Source: an uncultured Anaerolineales bacterium (lineage in GTDB: Bacteria; Chloroflexota; Anaerolineae; Anaerolineales; UBA4823). From it: a stretch of DNA of 44,472 nucleotides. The notes below the pieces were generated by a model, which was not told the origin of the DNA, searched no databases, and was given only the letters and a program-made list of their open reading frames with translations. This document shows positions 16,563 to 24,170 of this stretch, piece after piece. The stretch covers positions 1 through 44,472 of the forward strand of contig CALFWB010000046.1 of the NCBI GenBank assembly GCA_937928795.1, in the 5' to 3' direction. Numbering within the stretch: position 1 is the stretch's first letter; each line of letters starts with the position of its first letter. The translations under genes and the position numbers were made by a program.

Positions 16563-17222
16563 TCAGAAAGCCTCAGAAAACTCATCCAACATTGAGTCAT
16601 TTTCCAATACAACCAAGTAATGAAAATTGCCCTCCCCCGCCGTACGCATGAGGGTATTAATCACGGCGCGACTTTTATAAAAATCATCTTTTGGCCCGCT
16701 AATATAAAACGGTTTTCCATCCTTGCCGAACTCAACGCCCTGCGAGCGCGGATGAGCATCTGGCGGGTCGAGCAACAACTGACAGTTCTCAAAATCCTGA
16801 CAGGGCTTTAGCTCGTACTTTGCTGCAAACTCTACTGCGCCATAGATGATTTCGTGCGCTAGTTCAATCGAGCATAGGACAGGCTTTCCTGAAATGGCTG
16901 TCTGGACAATACGTTTGACGGCTCGAGGATTACCGACGAGCCTAACCAAACAATCCTTAACCCCTAAACAGTAGAGATCGACGAGGAACACCCCCACTAG
17001 ATATTCCTCCGATGAAAGGATACGGCTAACTACAACCGGCGTTATGCCCTCATCCTGCCAGCCATCCATCACCCAGCAGCCGTAAAAAGGCGCCTGACGG
17101 GCATTTTGGAGATAATCTTCAGCAGAATTTAATCGAAATTTACGAACTTGCGAAGCGGGGATTTGGTTAGGCGACGGTGGCGGAAGCCGCTTCTTGGCGA
17201 TGATTCGTTTAGGTTTCTTCAT
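16563..17222 (-). CDS. Conserved hypothetical protein, 219 residues
   Basis: I do not recognise a named family with certainty. The first 20 residues are very basic (KKPKRIIAKKR), followed by a compact alpha/beta region. That region includes VGVFLVDLYCLGVKDC at about 76-91, which I recall from widespread uncharacterised proteins, and several cysteines (49, 85, 91, 117, 141, 147). There is no signal peptide or membrane segment. The ATG at 17222 follows a GAGGTAAGGAAAGAG purine stretch; a longer start at 17282 is less likely. It stands alone, convergent with the racemase across a repeat cluster. Confidence 0.65.
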   Translation of the reverse strand: MKKPKRIIAKKRLPPPSPNQIPASQVRKFRLNSAEDYLQNARQAPFYGCWVMDGWQDEGITPVVVSRILSSEEYLVGVFLVDLYCLGVKDCLVRLVGNPRAVKRIVQTAISGKPVLCSIELAHEIIYGAVEFAAKYELKPCQDFENCQLLLDPPDAHPRSQGVEFGKDGKPFYISGPKDDFYKSRAVINTLMRTAGEGNFHYLVVLENDSMLDEFSEAF

Positions 17223-17496
17223 TTTCTCTTTCCTTACCTCAAATCTTTTTCGTGACCATTCAGCCTGCCGAAAAATCTGCACAGAACGCGGATTTTGTAG
17301 AGAGATCAGAAAATCTGCTTCATCTGAGAAATCTGTGGACAGTAGGCATGAACCGACCTCCCGCCCCCGTCTTCGGGGCTTCGGCTGAACAGTTCCTCAT
17401 TATCGAGTAAGAAAAAGGAGGTCTTTTCTCGATCTTTGTTAGCGTAGATACCGCTCCATTAACCAGCACAAGGCAAGGTAGATTATACTACATCTT

Positions 17497-18690
17497 ATGC
17501 GCTTGCTCTTCATTGCCGATGGGCGTTCTCCCATCGCCCTGAACTGGATAGCTTACTTCTGCGAAGCAGGCGATGAAGTCCATCTGGTTTCACTCTATCC
17601 CTGTCAACCGCAATTGCCTTTGGCAACCCTGCGTTGGTTGCGGCTGCCCTTTCTGGGCAGCCAAATTGCGGCCCGACCTGCGCAAGCCGATCTCCTGCGC
17701 CGCCTGTTTCCGGCGCAATGGCGTACCACATTCCGTCAACACCTTGTGCCGTTGGGGTTGAGCCGACCAGCCCAGGAGCTTGGCGATTGGATTGAGCGCT
17801 TGCAACCCGATCTCGTTCACGCCATGCGCATCCCCTACGAGGGGATGCTTGCCGCCTTTGCCAAGCCCCAATGCCCGCTGCTTGTTTCGGTATGGGGGAA
17901 CGATTTGACGTTGCATACAACTGCCAATCCGCTCATCCGCAGGCTGACGCGTCAAACCCTCTCCCAAGCCGATGCCTTGCACAGCGATTGTTTTCGCGAT
18001 CAGCGCTTAGCCGGGCAGTGGGGCTTCGCAGCTCACAAACCAAGCATTGTCCTGCCCGGTGCCGGCGGCGTGCAGCGCCAGCTTTTCTACCCCACAGCGG
18101 GCAGCGACCGTCAACTTATGGTCGTGAACCCGCGCGGCTTGCGCGCCTATGTGCGCAACGACACCTTCTTCGGCGCCATTCCTCTGGTGCGCCGCGCCAT
18201 GCCTGAGGTGCGCTTCCTGTGTCCCTCCATGCAGGGAGAAGCCGAAGCCGAACGGTGGGTGCAGCGTGCCGGGGTGGCAGACGCAGTTGAGCTGCTGCCG
18301 CGTCTCAGCCGCGCCGAAATGGCGGCCCTTTTCCAACAGGCGATGGTCACCGTCTCGATCACCGAACACGACGGCACGCCGAATACGCTGCTCGAAGCGA
18401 TGGCGTGCGGCAGCTTTCCCATTGCCGGCGATCTCGAGTCGCTGCGCGAGTGGATTGCGCCCGGCGTTAACGGCGATCTGGTCTCACCAGACGACCGCCA
18501 GGGCTTGGCAGAGTCCATCCTACGCGCCCTGCAGGATGAACAACTGCGCCAAAGAGCGCAAGCGATGAACCAGGAATTGATCGATCAACGGGCAGACTAC
18601 AGCCGCGTAATGCCTCAAGCCCGCGCCTTTTACGCAACTTTGATCCGGGAAGGCGGAAACTCAGGGGGCAGGGTAACCGACCGGGAGTAG
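17497..18690 (+). CDS. GT4-type (group 1) glycosyltransferase
   Basis: The 397-residue protein shows a GT-B layout. The N-terminal part starts RLLFIADGRSPIALNWIAYF and holds PDLVHAMRIPYEG. The C-terminal domain carries the nucleotide-sugar motif ITEHDGTPNTLLEAMACGSFPIA (two glutamates spaced as in E-x7-E; about 288-310). It would transfer a sugar from an activated donor to a cell-surface or small acceptor. A TATACT-like -10 lies only 7 nt upstream of the ATG and no ribosome-binding site is visible, so a leaderless message is possible. Its last 30 nt overlap the convergent SagB-type gene. Confidence 0.82.
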   Translation: MRLLFIADGRSPIALNWIAYFCEAGDEVHLVSLYPCQPQLPLATLRWLRLPFLGSQIAARPAQADLLRRLFPAQWRTTFRQHLVPLGLSRPAQELGDWIERLQPDLVHAMRIPYEGMLAAFAKPQCPLLVSVWGNDLTLHTTANPLIRRLTRQTLSQADALHSDCFRDQRLAGQWGFAAHKPSIVLPGAGGVQRQLFYPTAGSDRQLMVVNPRGLRAYVRNDTFFGAIPLVRRAMPEVRFLCPSMQGEAEAERWVQRAGVADAVELLPRLSRAEMAALFQQAMVTVSITEHDGTPNTLLEAMACGSFPIAGDLESLREWIAPGVNGDLVSPDDRQGLAESILRALQDEQLRQRAQAMNQELIDQRADYSRVMPQARAFYATLIREGGNSGGRVTDRE

Positions 18691-19380
18691 ATAGAGCGGG
18701 CGGTGATCGGTAGGCAGATGCAGCGCCGCTTGCACCCCCTCGTCATAAAAGGCACCGATGGGCACACTCCCCAGACCCAAAGCGGTGGCTTGGAGCAACA
18801 GGTTCTGAGCGGCGTGGCCGACCTCCATGTGCACGTACCGAGGGCTGCGTTGCTTGCCATACTTAGCTTCGGTGCGTTCGTAAACAGCCGTGAGCACAAA
18901 AACAGCCGGGGTTTGCAAAACTGCGTCCTGACGCAGAGCAACCGCATGGAGAGCCGGGCGCAGATCGCCTGCCTGCCAGCGCACGAGTTTATGCTCATGC
19001 GGTTCATAATGATACAACCCTTGCGCCAGGACGACGTAGACTTCTAGCGGGTAAAGTGCGCCAGCCGAGGGCGCCGTGCGCAAGCCGGAAGGGTGAGTAA
19101 TGCCCTGGGTTGCCCATAATAACTGGCCGAGTTGTTCGGCACTGAGGAAATCAGGGCGGAACTGACGCACCGAGCGGCGCTTGAGGATGGCCTCTTCTAG
19201 GCTCATCTCTCCTTGCAGGCGCGCCGCCGGCAAAGAAATTTCTTGCCCCCCGATCTCGTTAGATGGCGAGCGGTGGGTTGGCGTTGGGCTTGGTGTGGGC
19301 TTGGCATCCCAACGCCAGGCCGCGCAGGCTGCCAGCCCAACCAGCCATCCTAACGCCAACCACTGTCCAATGCCGTTCAT
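18661..19380 (-). CDS. SagB/ThcOx-type nitroreductase, predicted lipoprotein
   Basis: The N-terminus has a short hydrophobic segment ending in LAAC (Cys19), a likely lipobox, then a Pro/Thr/Ser-rich linker. The rest is an FMN-dependent nitroreductase fold: EEAILKRRSVRQF at about 62, SAGALYPLEVYVV, and a C-terminal ALGLGSVPIGAF. The SAGALYP segment is typical of SagB-type oxidases, but no peptide precursor or cyclodehydratase gene is near, so azole formation is unlikely. An exported membrane-anchored form is unusual. It begins 1 nt after the lpd stop, so the two are cotranscribed. Confidence 0.82.
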   Translation of the reverse strand: MNGIGQWLALGWLVGLAACAAWRWDAKPTPSPTPTHRSPSNEIGGQEISLPAARLQGEMSLEEAILKRRSVRQFRPDFLSAEQLGQLLWATQGITHPSGLRTAPSAGALYPLEVYVVLAQGLYHYEPHEHKLVRWQAGDLRPALHAVALRQDAVLQTPAVFVLTAVYERTEAKYGKQRSPRYVHMEVGHAAQNLLLQATALGLGSVPIGAFYDEGVQAALHLPTDHRPLYLLPVGYPAP

Positions 19381-19381
19381 T

Positions 19382-20779
19382 TCAGATGTGAATCGGTTGC
19401 CCTTCGACGCCGTGAGCGGCTTCCATCAGCACTTCGCTGAGGGTGGGATGGGCGTGCACGTTGCGGGCGATCTCATGGGCCGTCAGCTCCATCATTTGGG
19501 CGATGGTCAGTTCGGGCAGTAACTCGGTCACCTCTGGCCCGATCAGATGGGCGCCGAGGATTTCGCCGTATTTGGCATCGCTGATGATCTTCACCCAGCC
19601 ACTCGACTCACCTAAGCCAAGGGCTTTACCGTTAGCCTGAAAGGGGAACCGCCCCACTTTGATTTCGTAGCCCTGCTCCTTCGCTTGCGCCTCGGTCAAG
19701 CCGAAGGAAGCCACCTGCGGCTGGCAGTAGGTTGCCCGCGGCAGGTTGGTGTAGTTCAATTTGACCGTCTCGACGCCAGCGATGTTTTCGGCGCACACAA
19801 TCCCTTGCGCCGAGCCAACATGAGCGAGCATCAGCTTGGCGGTGACATCGCCGATCGCCCAGATGCCGGGCACGTTGGTTGCCATCCGGTCGTCAATTTC
19901 GATCGCCCCGCGAGCGTCCATTTTCACCCCTACTTCCTCTAGCCCTAAATTGCGGCTGTTGGGCTTGAAACCGATGGCGACCAGAGCTTGTTCTGCCTCC
20001 AAGGTTTTCCCGCCTTCAGGACTCGAAACGCGCACCACCGCCTTGCCGTCTTTGACCTCGATCCCTTCCACTCGATGGCCGGGCAAAGTCTTGATCTTGC
20101 GCTTGTTGAGGGCTTTGGTCAGCTCGGCGCTGATCTCTTCATCTTCGAGCGGCAGGATGCGCGGCAGCATTTCGACGATGGTCACCTCGCTGCCGTAGGA
20201 ACTCCAGATGGTGGCAAACTCCACCCCGATTGCTCCGGCGCCGATGATGATCGCCGATTGGGGCAGCTTTTCCTGCAAGATGGCTTCATGATAGGTCACT
20301 ACCACCTCGCCATCCACGTTCCAGCCGGGCGGGATAGCGACGTTGGCGCCCGTGGCAACGACGATGTTCTGCGCCGTGTAGCTCTTGGTTGCCCCACTCT
20401 CGTCGGTGACGGCAACGGTATCGCGCCCGCTCAGCTTGGCGCTACCCATGATCACGTCAATATTGTTCTTCTTCATCAGAAAGCCCACCCCCTTGGTCAG
20501 GCGGCTCGCCACCTGGCGGCTGCGTTTGACGGCTGCGCTGTAATCAAGCTGAAGATTCTCAAAGGAAAAGCCGAATTCCCTGCCCCCTTCGCGCAACAGG
20601 TGGGCGATTTCGGCGTTGCGTAAGAGGGCCTTTGAGGGAATGCAGCCCACATTCAAACACACACCCCCCAGCCATTGTTTGTCGATCACCGCTGTTTTCA
20701 AACCCAATTGAGCCGAACGGATGGCGCACACATAGCCTGCGGGCCCCGCACCGATGACGATCACATCATAATCAGCCAT
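19382..20779 (-). CDS. lpdA: Dihydrolipoyl dehydrogenase (E3)
   Basis: The 465-residue flavoprotein has the FAD motif IGAGPAGYVCAIRSAQ, the redox pair C41/C46 in GGVCLNVGCIPSK, an NAD-binding GAGAIGVEFA segment, the second FAD motif with IWAIGDVT and the C-terminal active-site HAHPTLSE. It oxidises dihydrolipoamide of 2-oxo-acid dehydrogenase or glycine cleavage complexes to reduce NAD+. AAGGAG lies 7 nt before the ATG. No E1, E2 or gcv genes are in the window, so it is an unlinked E3. A SagB-type lipoprotein gene follows in the same unit. Confidence 0.93.
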   Translation of the reverse strand: MADYDVIVIGAGPAGYVCAIRSAQLGLKTAVIDKQWLGGVCLNVGCIPSKALLRNAEIAHLLREGGREFGFSFENLQLDYSAAVKRSRQVASRLTKGVGFLMKKNNIDVIMGSAKLSGRDTVAVTDESGATKSYTAQNIVVATGANVAIPPGWNVDGEVVVTYHEAILQEKLPQSAIIIGAGAIGVEFATIWSSYGSEVTIVEMLPRILPLEDEEISAELTKALNKRKIKTLPGHRVEGIEVKDGKAVVRVSSPEGGKTLEAEQALVAIGFKPNSRNLGLEEVGVKMDARGAIEIDDRMATNVPGIWAIGDVTAKLMLAHVGSAQGIVCAENIAGVETVKLNYTNLPRATYCQPQVASFGLTEAQAKEQGYEIKVGRFPFQANGKALGLGESSGWVKIISDAKYGEILGAHLIGPEVTELLPELTIAQMMELTAHEIARNVHAHPTLSEVLMEAAHGVEGQPIHI

Positions 20780-21094
20780 AATTTACTCCTTGTTCAGGTA
20801 GATCAATTGTCTTATATTATAATGGGAGATGGGAGAATGATCCGCAAAGCCGCTAAGATGAGGAATGCGCGATTGCTTTTTCGCCGAGGTGAGAGCCATT
20901 TCCCAAGAGTGAAAGCTCGCCCTTTGCTGAGGTCTATCCTTAGCTGGGAAGGACAAAAAAACGGCCCATCGAATGGGAACGAATAAACGAATAAAAGGAT
21001 ATGTTGAAGCACCTGTTCGTTTATTCGTTAAGAATTCGTTGACTTGTTTTGTTTGTCTAGTTCCTGGTGCAAAATTGAGTGAGGGAGAGCGCGT
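20780..21094. other. Intergenic region upstream of lpd with a 14-bp inverted repeat
   Basis: No gene is supported. TATAAT on the reverse strand (20816-20821) could be the lpd -10 box, but no -35 is convincing. AACGAATAAACGAA (20978-20991) and its exact reverse complement (21016-21029) flank 24 nt. No T-run follows on either strand, so it is not a clear terminator. Confidence 0.5.
20978..21029. repeat. 14-bp perfect inverted repeat
   Basis: AACGAATAAACGAA is mirrored exactly by TTCGTTTATTCGTT after 24 nt. It lies between the end of the TIM-barrel/SnoaL gene and the lpd promoter. It may be an operator, a weak terminator or a repeat remnant. Confidence 0.55.
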
Positions 21095-22192
21095 TTAGGG
21101 GGGAAGAATGGTAAAACTGGTGTAGTGATAGGCGATCTTATCTTGATAAATGCCCAAGGTGTCGCTGCCGTTTTCCACCCGCCCGCGCGGCGAAACAGCC
21201 CGCCAACTGAACCAGCGTGCACTTCTCTCTCCGCTATGCGCCAGATGGGTGAAGGTCGCATTGGGCAAAAGCTGATTCAGCAAGCTGTCGTACCAAGCCC
21301 GCAGAGCTGTCAGCCCTTGGATAGTTCGGGCAGCGTTGACATGCACAGCATCAGGTAGATAGAGTGACAACACCGCCTCTGGGTTGTGGGTGTTCATGGC
21401 ATTGATCAGTTGGTGGGTGATGTCGGCAGCCGGTGGGGCATAAGACCATGGGTAATCGCGGATAATATTCCACACTTCGGGCAAGTACTTGCGCGTGTTC
21501 GACCACTCCCAGAAGTTCGCTGCACTCAGCCCCAAGCTTTGGGCGGTGGTGAGGAAATCCAACACCTCGGTTGGGCTGGCTGCCCAACTGCCACGGCGAT
21601 AAGCTGCTCCGACCGGAATGATGGGACGGAAGGGGCTTAACGCCTGAAACTCCAGCACCGAGCGGCGCAGTTGATCGGCCGGGTTGTGGGCTTGCTCCCA
21701 ATAAACTTGGGGCATGTTGTAATCGCACTGCTCCAGAAAAACGCTCCACGGCACCTGTGGATGATAAGTCGGATAACGATAGGAGCACAGGGCAATGGGC
21801 AAAGAGGGGTAAGCGTTGCGCAGACGTTTCATAAATGTACGCGCTGCCGTATCCTTGCCGGGCTGCTTGAATTCCGCCTCCACATCAAGGGCATAGCCAT
21901 CCAAGTTCAGTTGACCGATGCGTTGAATGGCTTTATCGGCCTCGCTGACCGGTTCATTCCCATAGATGTAATGCCATCCCCAGACGATGATGCCCTTTTG
22001 GCGCAAGGCGCTGACCAGCGGCGGGACAAGATCAACGTTGTTGACAATGTTGTAGCTGTAGGCGCCATCGGCAACTTTGATCAAGACATGAGTAAAGTGC
22101 GCCTGTTGCGCCAAGTTGGCAATGGCGCTCACATCGCCGTTTTCACACGTCCAAATCCTCCAAATAAAGTAACCTTTCCCTTGTAGAGTCAT
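21095..22192 (-). CDS. TIM-barrel glycosidase-like domain fused to SnoaL-like domain
   Basis: From ATG 22192 the protein has 365 residues. Residues 1-240 read as a GH25/GH-like TIM barrel: GYFIWRIWTCENGD, FTHVLIKVADG, IVWGWHYIYG, GYALDVEAEF with acidic strand ends, and NFWEWSNT. The last 110 residues (from HQLINAMNTHNPEAVLSLY) have the NTF2/SnoaL pattern. No signal peptide is seen with this start; a longer frame to 22360 is mostly out-of-frame LCP sequence. It lies 22 nt after the LCP gene, pointing to an envelope role, but activity is not demonstrable and some catalytic acids may be absent. Confidence 0.65.
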   Translation of the reverse strand: MTLQGKGYFIWRIWTCENGDVSAIANLAQQAHFTHVLIKVADGAYSYNIVNNVDLVPPLVSALRQKGIIVWGWHYIYGNEPVSEADKAIQRIGQLNLDGYALDVEAEFKQPGKDTAARTFMKRLRNAYPSLPIALCSYRYPTYHPQVPWSVFLEQCDYNMPQVYWEQAHNPADQLRRSVLEFQALSPFRPIIPVGAAYRRGSWAASPTEVLDFLTTAQSLGLSAANFWEWSNTRKYLPEVWNIIRDYPWSYAPPAADITHQLINAMNTHNPEAVLSLYLPDAVHVNAARTIQGLTALRAWYDSLLNQLLPNATFTHLAHSGERSARWFSWRAVSPRGRVENGSDTLGIYQDKIAYHYTSFTILPP

Positions 22193-22214
22193 CGCAAAGC
22201 CCCCATTTCTGCGC

Positions 22215-23285
22215 TCATTTGCCGCCAACCACCTGCTTGACCAGCTTGCGGATGGCGGTTTCATTGGGAAGCAAGACCATCGCCCCGCCCGGCGTAATGT
22301 AGTCATACGCCATTTCTGGGGTGATATAGTAATGCTTGATGCGCGTGCGGTCCAGGGCAACCTGCGCGGCGATCGGCAAGAGGGCTAAACCATCTTCAAA
22401 TTTCAGGTTGGTGATAACTCCCTTCTTATAAGCTTTATAAAACTCAGGGGCTCGCGTCAGAGCATCGAGGCTAATAAACTTCTCAAATAGGGCAAGCAAA
22501 ACTTCTTGCTGGCGGCGGTTGCGGGCAAAATCGTTGGAAGTCTTCCGCGAACGCACATACCACAGAGCCATATCTGCATCCATATGTACCTTGCCCTTGG
22601 GGATGGTAATCCACCCCTTGCCGGGATATTTATCATACAAAGGTTGTCCCACTTTGACCTCCAAACCGCCCAGATCGTCCACGACGCGTTTGAAAACGCG
22701 AAAGTTGACCATCGCATAATGAGACGGTCTGACGCCGAAATTCTGCTGCATTGTGGCGGCTAAGCCGTCAAACCCACCGTGCTGCCAGGCAACATTGATG
22801 CGGTCTTGCGTCCAGCCGGGGATATAGACATATAAATCGCGCGGAAACGACAAAATATGCACCATCCCTTTCTGCGTGTCGATGCTGACCAAGATGATGG
22901 TGTCGGTGCGGAACAGGGTCCCGCCGGGGCGGCGGTCGGAACCGAGCAACAGGATGTTCACTCGCTTGGGCAGATTTCCCACCGCCTCAGCCGGGATAAA
23001 AGCGGTTGGAGAGGGGGTTTCAAGCGGTGGAGGGGGAGTGGCGCTGGGTTCAGGCGTCAGGGTCGGCATTTCAGTGGGAGTGATGACCGGCGTGGGTGGC
23101 AGCGGCTGGAACGGGGTTGGGCTGGGGGTGACATTGGGGCTTTGCGCCGCTGCCTTTTCAATCGGCAGTCCTTGCACCATTTCCTCGGCGAGGGACGGCA
23201 AGTAGACGAGGTTGGGCAGTGTGCAACCGCTGAGAAAGAAGAACAAGCAGAAAAAGACCAGGAGAAGACGATACGACTTATTCAT
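22215..23285 (-). CDS. LCP (LytR-CpsA-Psr) family protein, predicted lipoprotein
   Basis: The 356-residue protein has a hydrophobic leader ending LSGC (Cys21), a Pro/Thr-rich linker of about 70 residues, and an LCP domain beginning RVNILLLGSDRRPGG, with DTIILVSID, SFPRDLYVYIPG and the arginine-rich later segment KTSNDFARNRRQQEVL. LCP proteins transfer lipid-linked glycopolymers to peptidoglycan or another surface acceptor. In Chloroflexota, where walls vary, the acceptor is uncertain. An ATG at 23285 is preferred to the adjacent TTG. It is third of four envelope/sensor genes in a row on this strand. Confidence 0.88.
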   Translation of the reverse strand: MNKSYRLLLVFFCLFFFLSGCTLPNLVYLPSLAEEMVQGLPIEKAAAQSPNVTPSPTPFQPLPPTPVITPTEMPTLTPEPSATPPPPLETPSPTAFIPAEAVGNLPKRVNILLLGSDRRPGGTLFRTDTIILVSIDTQKGMVHILSFPRDLYVYIPGWTQDRINVAWQHGGFDGLAATMQQNFGVRPSHYAMVNFRVFKRVVDDLGGLEVKVGQPLYDKYPGKGWITIPKGKVHMDADMALWYVRSRKTSNDFARNRRQQEVLLALFEKFISLDALTRAPEFYKAYKKGVITNLKFEDGLALLPIAAQVALDRTRIKHYYITPEMAYDYITPGGAMVLLPNETAIRKLVKQVVGGK

Positions 23286-23381
23286 CAAAGGACAAACATT
23301 GCAAGAAGGATACCATTTTTGTCAACCGCACCCGCTGAAGATTGCATCGCTAACACCGCTATTCAAGGAGGTTTGCGATTC

Positions 23382-24170
23382 CTACGGGGAATCGGTCGGT
23401 TTGGGGGTGATAACGATCGGCGTCACGGCTGGTTCCGAAGTTACCGGCGGCTTGGTGGGCTTAGGCGGTTTGGGCGGTTTTGGGGTCGGGGTTGGCGGCT
23501 TACCTTGCGGCAGGCGCGGGACGTACAATTTTTGCCCCACCCGCACTTGGGTGGAATTCCCCAGACAATTCGCCCATTGCAACTCGGCTATCGAGGCACC
23601 CGTTTGAACGCCGATGCTGTATAAAGTGTCTCCTTTCTGGACGACATAGACCACCCAGTGCGCAGGCGCTCCGCACTTTGCCCCACCGCTTTCTTCGGTG
23701 GCTTTAGGTTTGCGCGGCTTTTCGGTTGGCGTAGTGGTCGGTGTGATCGTTGCCGGCGGAAGGTAGATGGCATTAGCAGCACTCAGCATATCAACGCTCA
23801 GGCAATTGGCTTGCAAAATCTCTTGCGGGCTTAAACCATATTGAAGGGCAAGGCTATCCAGCGAGGTTTCGGCTGTAAATACCATCTCTACCCAGCCGGC
23901 TGGGTAGGCACAAGTTGGGGTGGGTGTCTCGGTAACGGTGGCTGTCATTGTCGGCAGAGGGGTAGCCGTTTCCGTTGGAGGGCTTTCTAAGGAAAGCTCG
24001 GTTGCTGCGATCGGCTCGGCTGGGGACGTCTCAAGCGGTTGGTCATTGCTGCTAATGCTCGGACGGCGCAACCCACCTTCGGTGAGGGAAAGCATCAAGC
24101 TGCCCATGACGACCACCAGAGAGATCATCCACACCCCAATTGCGATGATCCAACCAAGTTTGCCCTTCAT
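23382..24170 (-). CDS. Membrane-anchored protein with two LysM-like domains
   Basis: Residues 7-29 form one membrane segment (IIAIGVWMISLVVVMGSLML). Two LysM-like motifs follow at about 96-137 (more diverged) and 174-217 (YVVQKGDTLYSIGVQTGASI), each holding an ANC cysteine. They are joined by Thr/Pro-rich linkers, and the protein ends in a proline/lysine-rich tail (KPPTPTPKPPKPPKPTKPP). LysM domains bind peptidoglycan or chitin-like glycans. The start overlaps the stop of the upstream kinase-like gene by 4 nt, so it may present a ligand-binding surface for that sensor. Confidence 0.82.
   Translation of the reverse strand: MKGKLGWIIAIGVWMISLVVVMGSLMLSLTEGGLRRPSISSNDQPLETSPAEPIAATELSLESPPTETATPLPTMTATVTETPTPTCAYPAGWVEMVFTAETSLDSLALQYGLSPQEILQANCLSVDMLSAANAIYLPPATITPTTTPTEKPRKPKATEESGGAKCGAPAHWVVYVVQKGDTLYSIGVQTGASIAELQWANCLGNSTQVRVGQKLYVPRLPQGKPPTPTPKPPKPPKPTKPPVTSEPAVTPIVITPKPTDSP

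Noticed and set aside
19988-20623. 211-codon plus-strand frame
   Set aside because: It is antisense to lpdA, which has all active-site motifs.
22857-23624. 255-codon plus-strand frame rich in Gly and Arg
   Set aside because: It is the reverse reading of the Pro/Thr-rich linkers in the LCP and LysM genes.
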